Shown: piece by piece, positions 50,305 through 58,322 of the stretch
Layout of the letters: each line of letters begins with the position of its first letter
Position numbering within the stretch: the stretch's first letter is position 1
Source: DAIDKA01 sp035503515
Lineage (GTDB): Bacteria; Pseudomonadota; Gammaproteobacteria; Steroidobacterales; Steroidobacteraceae
Direction of reading: 5' to 3'
Assembly: GCA_035503515.1 (NCBI GenBank)
Contig: DATJTJ010000011.1
Location: 1-64,000 of the forward strand
Length of the DNA stretch: 64,000 nucleotides
Program-made: the position numbers and the translations under genes
The notes under the pieces: model-generated
What the model was told of the DNA's origin: nothing
Database searches by the model: none
What the model saw: only the letters and a program-made list of their open reading frames with translations

Positions 50305-52373
50305 CAGAAGGATTGTCCCAGTCCGATGTAGATCTCGAATCGATCATCCGTCGTAGAGCGGTGCAGGGGCAAGGCGAAATCCACCCGCAGGGGGCCGATG
50401 GGGGTGTAGTAGCGCACGCCGGCACCCAGGCCGACGGCGTACTGGCCGCTGAATGGCGTCGCCGTCTGGCCGATGCGGCCGGCGTCGGCGAATACCGCGA
50501 ATCCCCAGCTGCGCCCCACGCGCTGCCGCAATTCCATGCCGACCGCGTCGACCGCCACGCCACCCACCGGAGTCTGCTCGGAGAAGTCCGCACCGATGAG
50601 CGGGCCGGCGACGTCGGGGGCGAGATGGGTGATGTCGGAAAACTGCGGTCCGACGGACTGGTATCGGTAGCCACGCACCGTCTCGCTGCCACCCGCATAA
50701 AAGCGCTGGTCCGGCGGCAGGTCGATGACGCTGGCGCCCTGCGCGTAACCATAGAGACCGCGCACGGCGATCACCGTGCGCCCCGGAGCCGTCAGCGACA
50801 GGTCGTGCAGGTCGAGGTACGCCGAGGCGCGCAGCTGCGTGATGATGTAGGTCGCATCGGGCGGCCCCAGCGACAGGGTCGGCGACACCGTCAGCGCGGC
50901 GCGGATGCCGTGGGTGGGGTCCGTGAGCAGCGAGGTGAGGTCGGTGGAGTCGTAGCGCAGGCTCAGCGGGATGGCGAACAGCGTGTAGTAAAAGGTGGTC
51001 TTGTTGTTGTAGCAGGGCGGCCCGGCCATCGCTGCGGAAGCCGCGGGACAATTGGCGAGGGGGACGAGCTGCTCCTGGGGCTGGAAGATGGTGTCGTCCT
51101 TGACCGTGAATCCGACGCTGGCACTCCAGATCCGGGAGAGCGTGCGCGAGAAGGTCACTCCCGCCGTCTCGGCGGTCTGATCGTAGGTCAGCAGCGACTG
51201 CTTGAGGGCATCGAGCGTGAATTGCAGGGTCTGCGCCGGCGCGCCGAACTCCGGCAGGGTCAGCATCGCATTGGTGTCGTACCCCAGGCCATTGGTGGCG
51301 CTGCCGTTGAGGTTGATGATCGAGGCCGACAGGTCCAGTTTCTCGGCATGTCCGAACACGTTCAGATCGGACCACTTGACCGTGCCGCTGCCGCCGAGGT
51401 CGCTCGAGTAGGCGCCGCCGATCTCCATCGGATGCAGCTTGCGTTCGGTGACCCTGAAGGTCACGGGCACCTCGCCGTTGGCATCCGCCGAGGCGCCCAG
51501 TCTGACATCGACGGTGCCGAAGACTCCCATTGCCAGCAGGTTCCTGCGCGCCTTGTCCAGCGCCTGGGCGCTGTACTGGTCACCCTGATGCAGCTGCAGC
51601 CGCGACAGCACCGCCGACAGCTGCGTGCGCCTCAGTCCCGTGACGCTGATGGCGCCGATACGCAGGATCGCCCCCGTCTCGACATGGAAGCTCACGTCCA
51701 GCTGCTGGGTGTCGGGCAGCTCGTAGGCGATCGGGGTATCGACCTTGGCGAAGGCATAACCCAGGTCCTGCAGCGCCGTAAGCAGGCGGGTCCTGGCGTT
51801 CAGAACGTCCGCGGCCACCGCCGGTTGACCGGTATGCAGGTCGAGCTTGCCCTGCAGGGCCTGCGGCAGGTCCCCCTCGACCGTGATCCTGCCCAGGTGA
51901 TACAGCGGTCCCGGGACGTACGAGACCACGACATCGGCATCCTTGCCCTTGGGCAGCGCTGCGACCTTGTCCCCCAGATCGGCGCTGGACAGCGGCAGGC
52001 CATCGATGGTGGCCGACACCGCGCTTTGGTAGTACCCGAAGCTTTCGAGGACCGTCTTCAGCCGGACCGTGTCGCCCCGGGCACGCAGGATCAGTCCGAC
52101 CGGACTCACGGGCGCCGATTTGCGCAGGCTGACGAGGTCCGAGCTCGCCGAGAGGGTGGCTTCGACCTCCTTGCTGACCGGCCCCTGCAGCTTCACCTTG
52201 TAGGTCTGCGGATCGGCGGCCCAGGCCCCCAGGGCCAGCCACAGGCCGACGAGCGCGGCGCCACCGACCGTGGCACGCCGCGGCAGATCGGAAAAAACGT
52301 GGCTCAGGCGAGCGCCTTGATGGCCGCCTGAATGCCTGCCGAGTCGAGTCCCTGGAACCCCATCTGCTGCCAC
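50304..52373 (-). CDS. tamA: Outer-membrane assembly protein TamA (Omp85 family)
   Basis: An exported Omp85 protein of about 690 residues. The mature part begins after a hydrophobic signal (ATVGGAALVGLWLALGAWAADP), followed by POTRA-like repeats (GLILRARGDTVRLKTVLESFGYY; VTGLRRTQLSAVLSRLQLHQGD) and a C-terminal 16-strand barrel with the RGYRYQSVGP motif (typical VRGY/F) and final GLGQSF. The start is unclear: from the signal onward there is no ATG, GTG or TTG. Candidates are GTG 52373 and TTG 52385 inside the transketolase gene, or a CTG (52307) that overlaps the transketolase stop as CTGA, with AAGG 7 nt upstream. GTG 52373 is given here as a compromise. Downstream it is coupled to tamB. Confidence 0.9.
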   Translation of the reverse strand: MAADGVPGTRLGRHSGGHQGARLSHVFSDLPRRATVGGAALVGLWLALGAWAADPQTYKVKLQGPVSKEVEATLSASSDLVSLRKSAPVSPVGLILRARGDTVRLKTVLESFGYYQSAVSATIDGLPLSSADLGDKVAALPKGKDADVVVSYVPGPLYHLGRITVEGDLPQALQGKLDLHTGQPAVAADVLNARTRLLTALQDLGYAFAKVDTPIAYELPDTQQLDVSFHVETGAILRIGAISVTGLRRTQLSAVLSRLQLHQGDQYSAQALDKARRNLLAMGVFGTVDVRLGASADANGEVPVTFRVTERKLHPMEIGGAYSSDLGGSGTVKWSDLNVFGHAEKLDLSASIINLNGSATNGLGYDTNAMLTLPEFGAPAQTLQFTLDALKQSLLTYDQTAETAGVTFSRTLSRIWSASVGFTVKDDTIFQPQEQLVPLANCPAASAAMAGPPCYNNKTTFYYTLFAIPLSLRYDSTDLTSLLTDPTHGIRAALTVSPTLSLGPPDATYIITQLRASAYLDLHDLSLTAPGRTVIAVRGLYGYAQGASVIDLPPDQRFYAGGSETVRGYRYQSVGPQFSDITHLAPDVAGPLIGADFSEQTPVGGVAVDAVGMELRQRVGRSWGFAVFADAGRIGQTATPFSGQYAVGLGAGVRYYTPIGPLRVDFALPLHRSTTDDRFEIYIGLGQSF

Positions 52374-54217
52374 AGGCCACCACAACCTTCCCGATGGACG
52401 CCGATATGGTGGTAACGTCCCTTGAAGCCGGCGGATAACAGCAGGCTGCCGAAGCGGCTGCCCAGTCCGGTGCGCACGTTCCAGCCCTCGGCGACCAGCA
52501 CGAAGGGCGCGGCGGCGAGCCGGCTCATCATGCCCTGGTCCACCACGTTCAGGACGGCCTTGTTGATCAGGCCCACCTTGACGCCCTGCTCCTGCAGCGT
52601 GATCACGGCATCGAGTGCGCGGTAGACGGTTTCGCCCATGGCCACCACATAGCCGCCGCCCGCGGGCGCCTCGCGCACCACGGTGTCGGCCTCGGGGTCG
52701 AAGGGTTTGCCGGCGTACAGCGGCTGACCCTTGGCGTCGAGGATGTCCGGAACCGGCGCGCGGGTGCTGAACACGAACCTCAGGCCCGGATCATTGAAGA
52801 TGCGTTTCACGCAGGCGGCGAACTGGTGCTGGTCGGCCGGAAAGTACAGCCGCGTGGTGTCGCGCCCGTGCAGCGGGTCCAGCCCGCCGTCCGCCAGCAT
52901 GCTGTTGATGCCGAAATGGCAGGTGTTGTCCGCCATGTCGTCCACGCCGCTGTGGCTGAAATGGGCCAGGACGTTCGAGAAGTTCAGGCGCGCCATGGTC
53001 ACTTCGCTCATGACCATTTCCAGGAAGGCGCTGAACGTTGCGTAGATGCCCTGCTTGCCGGGGGACGAGCCGAAGCCGGCGGCCGCGGAGTAGTTGCCGC
53101 GCTCCATGATGCCGCCGCGGACGAATACTTCCGGGTGCTGCTTGCGGATGTGGTGCAGGCCGCAGGAGCCCTCCAGATCGTTGTCGAACACCCGCACCCG
53201 GGCGATCCGCTCCTCGGGCGACATGCCGTCGAGGATGCCGTTGATGATCTTGCCGAAATCGTCGCGGTTCTTGCCGACGCCGCTGGAACCCTTGAAGGTC
53301 AGGGGCGACTTGTCCGCGACGGCGGACCTGATCATGGCGATGGCGGCCTCGTAGCCGCCGCGCTGCTCCAGGTATTTGACGGCCACGTCCGTCTTCAGCA
53401 CCTCGTGCGCATGGGCGCTGCCCTCGGCGCCGGCAATACCGGCGGCCATCGGCCGTTTGATGATCAGGGCATGCGGACGGGTATCGCTGAAGGCGCGGCA
53501 CAGATCCACATGCAGCGCATCCAGATCCTCTCCCATGGTGGTTTCGGCGGTCAGTCCATAGCCATTGAGGGTGCGCGACAGGTCGTAGCCGGGCAGGTAC
53601 TCCTGCGGGTGCCCGGCGATCGTGACGTTGTTGTCGTCCACCAGCACCTTGATGTTCAGCTGCTGGGCGACGGCGAGCCGCGCGGCCTCGGCGTCGTCGC
53701 CTTCCATCTGCGCGCCGTCCGATCCCAGCAGCACCACGGCCTTGCCGGGATTGGCCATCGCGACGCCGTTGCAGAAGGCCCAGATATGCCCCAGGCGGCC
53801 GGAGGCGAACTCCACCCCCGGGGTCAGACCCTTTTCCGGATGGCCCGGAAGTCCGGCGTCGAACTCACGGTAGTGCAGCAGCCGTTCGGCGGGCATGGCG
53901 CCGTTGAGAACCGACAGCAGGTACTGGGTCGCCACGCGATGGCCGGCCTCGTCGTAGAACACGGGCACGATGGGGGCACCGTGGGCGATGAAGGCGCGGA
54001 TGATCATGAGTTCGGGAACGGTGTCATAGGCCCCCCCGGTATGGCCGGACAGGCCGCGGGCGCCGGCCAGGGCGGTAAAGAAGACGATCGCGTCGCGGGC
54101 GAGCTGGATGTTGTGGCGCAGGGCCTCACGCTGGTCGTCTGTCAGGGTCGTGACAGCCGGATCGAGCTTCAGGGGCAGAAGTTTGCCAAGGTCGATGGGA
54201 AAGGTTTCGCTGGTCAT
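52304..54217 (-). CDS. Transketolase-like thiamine-diphosphate enzyme
   Basis: A 637-residue protein with the transketolase fold. Family marks are a RGLSGHTGGAYDTVPELMIIRAF N-terminal segment (His and Gly as in transketolase), the ThDP/Mg site GSDGAQMEGDDAEAARLA...DDNNVTIAG (GDG-N-type), and a second pyrimidine-binding domain with FSAFLEMVMSEVTMARLNF, then C-terminal VVAMGETVYRALDA and VLVAEGWNVRTGLGSRF. It is similar in size to transketolase but its sequence differs from the classic tkt pattern; it belongs to a little-studied group. Upstream AGGAGG lies 12 nt before the ATG. Its stop may overlap the tamA start, so carbohydrate metabolism and envelope assembly are read together here. Confidence 0.82.
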   Translation of the reverse strand: MTSETFPIDLGKLLPLKLDPAVTTLTDDQREALRHNIQLARDAIVFFTALAGARGLSGHTGGAYDTVPELMIIRAFIAHGAPIVPVFYDEAGHRVATQYLLSVLNGAMPAERLLHYREFDAGLPGHPEKGLTPGVEFASGRLGHIWAFCNGVAMANPGKAVVLLGSDGAQMEGDDAEAARLAVAQQLNIKVLVDDNNVTIAGHPQEYLPGYDLSRTLNGYGLTAETTMGEDLDALHVDLCRAFSDTRPHALIIKRPMAAGIAGAEGSAHAHEVLKTDVAVKYLEQRGGYEAAIAMIRSAVADKSPLTFKGSSGVGKNRDDFGKIINGILDGMSPEERIARVRVFDNDLEGSCGLHHIRKQHPEVFVRGGIMERGNYSAAAGFGSSPGKQGIYATFSAFLEMVMSEVTMARLNFSNVLAHFSHSGVDDMADNTCHFGINSMLADGGLDPLHGRDTTRLYFPADQHQFAACVKRIFNDPGLRFVFSTRAPVPDILDAKGQPLYAGKPFDPEADTVVREAPAGGGYVVAMGETVYRALDAVITLQEQGVKVGLINKAVLNVVDQGMMSRLAAAPFVLVAEGWNVRTGLGSRFGSLLLSAGFKGRYHHIGVHREGCGGLWQQMGFQGLDSAGIQAAIKALA

Positions 54218-54303
54218 GATGCTGCTTCGCCTCCTGTTTGCGCGGCCTTAGGATACCTTACGGGGGGTCGGCACCGACGCCAGAAGAAGCTTAAGGAATC
54301 TCC

Positions 54304-55311
54304 ATGCAAGCGATGAAACTGGGAGCCAGCGGCGGCCTCGAGCGCCTGAAGCTCGTGGAGCTGCCGGATCCGCCCGCCCCGGCCGCGGGAGAAATCCAGG
54401 TGCGGCTCCATGGCAGCTCTCTCAACTACCACGACTACGCGGTGGTGCGCTTCGATGCACCCCATACCCTGGACCGCATTCCGATGGCCGATGGCGCCGG
54501 CGTGGTCGAAGCGGTGGGCGAGGACGTCACCGAGTTCGCGGTCGGCGACAGCGTCGTCTCCACGTTCTTTCCCCAGTGGCCGTCGGGCCGGCCGGTGAAC
54601 GGGGACTTCACGACCGTCCCCGGTGATGGCGTGGACGGCTATGCCCGCGAGCGGGTCGTGCGCCCGGCAGCCTACTTCACCCAGGCTCCCGCGGGCTGGT
54701 CGGCCGCCGAAAGCGCCACGTTGACCACGGCCGGAGTCACGGCCTGGCGGGCCCTGGTCGGCGACGGCGGGCTCAAGGCGGGCGACACGGTGCTGGTGCT
54801 GGGCACCGGTGGCGTCGCCATCATCGGCCTGCAGCTGGCCAAGGCCATGGGCGCCTCGGTCATCGTCACCTCCTCCTCCGATGAGAAACTCGAGCGCGCG
54901 CGGGCCCTGGGCGCCGATCACGCCATCAACTACAAAGCCACACCGGAATGGGGTGCCGAAGCCTTGCGGCTGACGGGCGGCCGCGGAGTGGATCAGGTGC
55001 TGGACCTGGGGGGGCCCCGGACCCTGCCCCAGTCCATCGCGGCCTGCCGGCTGGGGGGCCAGATCTCCCTCATCGGCACCCTGACGGGATTCGCCGGACA
55101 GGTGCCGACCGCGGCCATGATGCGCCGTCAGATCAGGCTCCAGGGTCTGATCGTCGGCAGCCGCGCCCAGCAGCAGGACCTGGTCCGGGCACTCGACGCG
55201 ACGGCCATCAGGCCCGTCATCGACCGCAGGTTTGCCCTCGCGGACCTGGCCGAAGCCTTCCGGTACGAGGAATCAAACCGTCACTTCGGCAAGATCTGCC
55301 TGGAATTCTGA
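54304..55311 (+). CDS. Medium-chain NAD(P)-dependent oxidoreductase (quinone-oxidoreductase-like)
   Basis: A 335-residue MDR protein. The N-terminal GroES-like domain has LNYHDYAVVRF and DGAGVVEAVGEDVTEFAVGD; the catalytic zinc ligands of alcohol dehydrogenase and the Cys-rich structural site are absent, so it is of the QOR/zinc-free type. Rossmann part: LVLGTGGVAIIGLQLAKAMGASVIVTSSS and LGADHAINYKATPEWG. Probably an NADPH-dependent enal/quinone reductase. Good ribosome site AAGGA about 7 nt upstream. Its end overlaps mltA on the other strand by 31 nt. Confidence 0.88.
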   Translation: MQAMKLGASGGLERLKLVELPDPPAPAAGEIQVRLHGSSLNYHDYAVVRFDAPHTLDRIPMADGAGVVEAVGEDVTEFAVGDSVVSTFFPQWPSGRPVNGDFTTVPGDGVDGYARERVVRPAAYFTQAPAGWSAAESATLTTAGVTAWRALVGDGGLKAGDTVLVLGTGGVAIIGLQLAKAMGASVIVTSSSDEKLERARALGADHAINYKATPEWGAEALRLTGGRGVDQVLDLGGPRTLPQSIAACRLGGQISLIGTLTGFAGQVPTAAMMRRQIRLQGLIVGSRAQQQDLVRALDATAIRPVIDRRFALADLAEAFRYEESNRHFGKICLEF

Positions 55312-56441
55312 TCCGGCAGCGGCGCGCCCCGGGGCCAGAGCAGCCACAGGCTGGCCTGTGCGCGCAGGCTCCCCGCGAGGCCTGCGGCGGCATCGCCTGA
55401 GCCACAGAAGAAATCGGCCCGCGGTGCCCCGCTGATGGCGCCGCCGGTGTCCTGGGCGAGCACCAGCCGCTGCAGCGCCGGATCAGCGGCGGCCAGATAC
55501 ACGGGGGTACCGAGCGGGATGAAAGCCGGGTCCACCGCAATCGAGCGGCCGGCCGTGAGCGCAATGCCCTGCGCGCCCCGCGGGCCCAGGTTCGGATCCC
55601 CCAGCGGCAGCTCCTGGAAGAAGACGACGCTGGGGTTGGCATCGAGCACCTCGGCCAGCCGCTGCGGATGATCGGCGAGCCAGGCCCGGATCGCGGGCAG
55701 GGTCGCCGCACCCAGGCTCAGCTCGCCCTGGCTCACCAGATAGCGGCCGATGGAGCGATAGGGCTGGCCGTTCTGATCCGCATAGGCAAGCCGGATGACC
55801 GTGCCATCCTCGAGCCGTATGCGACCGGACCCCTGCACTTCCAGCAGGAAGGCATCCAGCGCGCTGTCCAGCCAGACGATTTCATGGCCGCGCAGCGCAG
55901 GGTCCGAGGCGAGCTGCGCCCGGGTGTAGTACGGCACGACGGTCCTGCCGACCAGCCGGCCGCGGACCCGTTTGCCCTTGAGCTCCGGGATGACGGCGCC
56001 CAGATCCACCGTCAGCAGATCATCGGGCGGGGAATACAACGGGGCATCGAAACCCGGCAGATGCGTGCGCGACCCCTGCAGCTGCGGCTCGAAATAGCCG
56101 GTGAGCAGCCCCGTCGTTTCCGGCGCCGCAGCGCTCGTCCCGGTGCGCTCGATCAGGAACGGCTGCAGGTTCGCTTCGAGGAAGGACCGTATCGACGCAT
56201 CGGTCGGTGCGTTGAGCGCGAGGGCCGCCGCACAGAAGGTCCGCCAGTCCGGGAGGCTCTGCACCCGGCAACTGGACAGCAACGCCGGCCAGGCCTGCCC
56301 CAGCGCATCGCCGTTCCAGCCGGGCAGATCCGCATAGCGCGCGGCGACGTAGGTGACGTGGGGCGTGACCGGGCGCGGCCGCGGCGTCTGACAGGCACCG
56401 AGCACCGCCAGCAGCGCCACCAGCGCCAGCCGGCCTTTCAC
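55281..56441 (-). CDS. mltA: Membrane-bound lytic murein transglycosylase A (MltA)
   Basis: A 386-residue lipoprotein lytic transglycosylase. The signal ends in LAVLGACQT (lipobox VLGAC, Cys near residue 17). The MltA domain starts near TGLLTGYFEPQLQGSR and holds EVQGSGRIRLEDG, and the 3D domain near the end has VLAQDTGGAISGAPRADFFCG with the catalytic Asp in DTGGAI. It cleaves peptidoglycan glycan strands. Starts at GTG 56441 overlapping the upstream gene's stop by 4 nt (GTGA). Translationally coupled to the single-haem protein gene. Confidence 0.93.
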   Translation of the reverse strand: MKGRLALVALLAVLGACQTPRPRPVTPHVTYVAARYADLPGWNGDALGQAWPALLSSCRVQSLPDWRTFCAAALALNAPTDASIRSFLEANLQPFLIERTGTSAAAPETTGLLTGYFEPQLQGSRTHLPGFDAPLYSPPDDLLTVDLGAVIPELKGKRVRGRLVGRTVVPYYTRAQLASDPALRGHEIVWLDSALDAFLLEVQGSGRIRLEDGTVIRLAYADQNGQPYRSIGRYLVSQGELSLGAATLPAIRAWLADHPQRLAEVLDANPSVVFFQELPLGDPNLGPRGAQGIALTAGRSIAVDPAFIPLGTPVYLAAADPALQRLVLAQDTGGAISGAPRADFFCGSGDAAAGLAGSLRAQASLWLLWPRGAPLPDQNSRQILPK

Positions 56442-57802
56442 CGCGCCGTGGCCTTGTGCGTGGCGAGGTACCGGGCGAAGGACGGCTTGGTGGCGGTGAG
56501 GATCGCCAGCGTATCGCGCCGGTCCGCATCGCTCATGAAGGCGTAGGTGTCGCTGCGGTCGCGACCCTGCAGCACATCCGCGAATCTCCCGTAGACATAG
56601 TCGCGCGCGTAGTCCGGCAAGCCATCGAACGAGGCCGTGTAGACCAGATAGCTCAGCGGATAGCGCAACAGCCGGGTCTTCAGATCCAGCTCGCGCAGCG
56701 AACGCCCCTGGGGATCCCGCGGACCCTGCTTCTGGAACCAGGCAGCAAAACCCGAGTTGCCGCGGATGGTATCGATGTAGGGCACCGCATCCCCGAACAA
56801 CATCGCCTTCGCCAGGTCATCGAGGTAGCCGTGCAGCTGGTCGCGGGTCTTCGGGGACAGGCTCGAGGGCGTGTTGCCGCTGCCGGCCAGCGCCTGGCGG
56901 ACCTCGAAGTTCACGCGGGTCAGAAGATTCTGCACCGTCACCTGGTGCTGCAGGACCAGCAGTGCCACCACATCGCTCTTGTCGGTGAGATAGGGCTGCG
57001 TATTGAAGAGGCCATCCAGCGTTTCGAGGTTGCCGCGGCGTACGCTGTCGAGCTTCACCAGCTCCTGGACGGTGTGCACCTGGATGTTGCCGACATGCAC
57101 CTGCTTGCCCGTCTGACCCGTCACATACCAGCCCCCCCAGCGTGACTCCATGGGCGTCTCGTCGGTGGTCAGGATCGAGTCCTCGTGCGTGAGCTGATCG
57201 CCGTTCACGTTCACGTACGAGGACATCAGCAGGAACCGGGGCACGCCCCCGCCTGACATTTCATAGGTGTCATGACAGGCCAGACAGGTGAGCGTCTGGC
57301 GCTCGATGCGCGGCGGGCCCTGCTGGTTCGGCAGCGTGTAGAACACCTGGCCCAGTTCGCTGTCCATGGTGCCGAGCTCGAGATTGGCCGTGCCCTGCAC
57401 GTATCCGACGTAGGTGTCCGTATCGAAGTACAGGGCACGCGGCGTCGCGGCACTGATGAGGCCGGTCTGCAGGCTGGTCTTCGAATACACCAGCGACTGG
57501 GAACTCTTGTCGATGCCCAGCGCCGCCAGCAGCGAATCAAGGTAGCCCCGCGGTGCGCTGAACGTCAGTTGCAGTTCCCCGGACTGCAGCCGCTGCTGCA
57601 GTCGCGCAATCGCGTTGTGCGTCGGCGTGCGCCCGTAGTGCATCACCGGGTATTCGGTGTCGTAGGGCAGCTTCGTCGGGGGCGCCGCCGAAAACGGATT
57701 CGGCGTGCCCTGCTGCGCGGCGTCCTGACCGAAAGCGACGGCCGCCGCCGCCACCGCGATTGCCACTGCTGCGGCCCCTATCATCCGTGCGTGCCACGCC
57801 AT
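56438..57802 (-). CDS. Exported c-type cytochrome-like protein with one CxxCH haem motif
   Basis: A 454-residue protein with a signal peptide (about 1-26) and a single haem-binding motif, CLACHDTYEMSGGG (near residue 170). The rest is predicted alpha/beta with long helices and no additional CxxCH. I do not recognise the family with certainty; similar large single-haem proteins occur in Acidobacteria and Planctomycetes-type genomes as uncharacterised cytochromes. The good ribosome site (GAGGAGG, about 10 nt upstream) marks ATG 57802. Coupled to mltA. It would use the complete ccm system elsewhere in this window. Confidence 0.78.
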   Translation of the reverse strand: MAWHARMIGAAAVAIAVAAAAVAFGQDAAQQGTPNPFSAAPPTKLPYDTEYPVMHYGRTPTHNAIARLQQRLQSGELQLTFSAPRGYLDSLLAALGIDKSSQSLVYSKTSLQTGLISAATPRALYFDTDTYVGYVQGTANLELGTMDSELGQVFYTLPNQQGPPRIERQTLTCLACHDTYEMSGGGVPRFLLMSSYVNVNGDQLTHEDSILTTDETPMESRWGGWYVTGQTGKQVHVGNIQVHTVQELVKLDSVRRGNLETLDGLFNTQPYLTDKSDVVALLVLQHQVTVQNLLTRVNFEVRQALAGSGNTPSSLSPKTRDQLHGYLDDLAKAMLFGDAVPYIDTIRGNSGFAAWFQKQGPRDPQGRSLRELDLKTRLLRYPLSYLVYTASFDGLPDYARDYVYGRFADVLQGRDRSDTYAFMSDADRRDTLAILTATKPSFARYLATHKATAR

Positions 57803-57817
57803 CGTCTTGCAGCCTCC

Positions 57818-58246
57818 TCAGGCTCCGGCCTCGAGCTGCCGGCGGAAAAACCGTGCTGCGATGTAGGACCCGATGACCATCCCGATGCCGAATGCCGGCA
57901 GCACGGCATGCGGCAGGCGCAGCGACTGGCCATTCCACAGGTCCCGTCCGGCGACGCCAAGCCCCGCGGCGGTGAAGACAAACCCGACCATATGGAAAAA
58001 CTGCAGCGGATCACGCAGCGTCAGCGGATTGCGCCGCCAGGACGGAAAATGCCAGACCGGCTTGTTGCGCGGATTGAGTCGCTGGGCCCAGACCACCACC
58101 GGCACGGCGATGACGCCGTAGAACAGCATGCCGGCCAGCAGCGGCACCGTCACCGGACGCGCCGGCAGCCAGTTGTCCCCGCTGAGGACACCCTGTGCCG
58201 CGGCCAGCAGCAGCACCACGACCCGCACGATCACCCATTTGTTCAT
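57818..58246 (-). CDS. Four-helix inner-membrane protein, unknown function
   Basis: A 142-residue membrane protein with about four predicted helices (residues about 4-20, 32-52, 83-102 and 115-135). It has a basic central loop (RLNPRNKPVWHFPSWRRNP). No family recognised. It lies 15 nt upstream of the cytochrome-like gene on the same strand, so the three genes (membrane protein, cytochrome, MltA) may be one operon. A function related to the cytochrome, for example as a membrane anchor or quinol partner, is only a guess. Confidence 0.65.
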   Translation of the reverse strand: MNKWVIVRVVVLLLAAAQGVLSGDNWLPARPVTVPLLAGMLFYGVIAVPVVVWAQRLNPRNKPVWHFPSWRRNPLTLRDPLQFFHMVGFVFTAAGLGVAGRDLWNGQSLRLPHAVLPAFGIGMVIGSYIAARFFRRQLEAGA

Positions 58247-58322
58247 CGGCCTAGGATAATCGACCCCTCATGGTTTGTCCGTCGGCGGACGAGTATCCTT
58301 GTTGTTTCAACAGAGGTTTCTC

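Noticed and set aside
46621..50331. A 1236-codon open frame on the plus strand opposite tamB
   Set aside because: Same shadow effect; composition is Arg/Gln/His/Gly-rich without motifs, while the opposite frame is a complete TamB.
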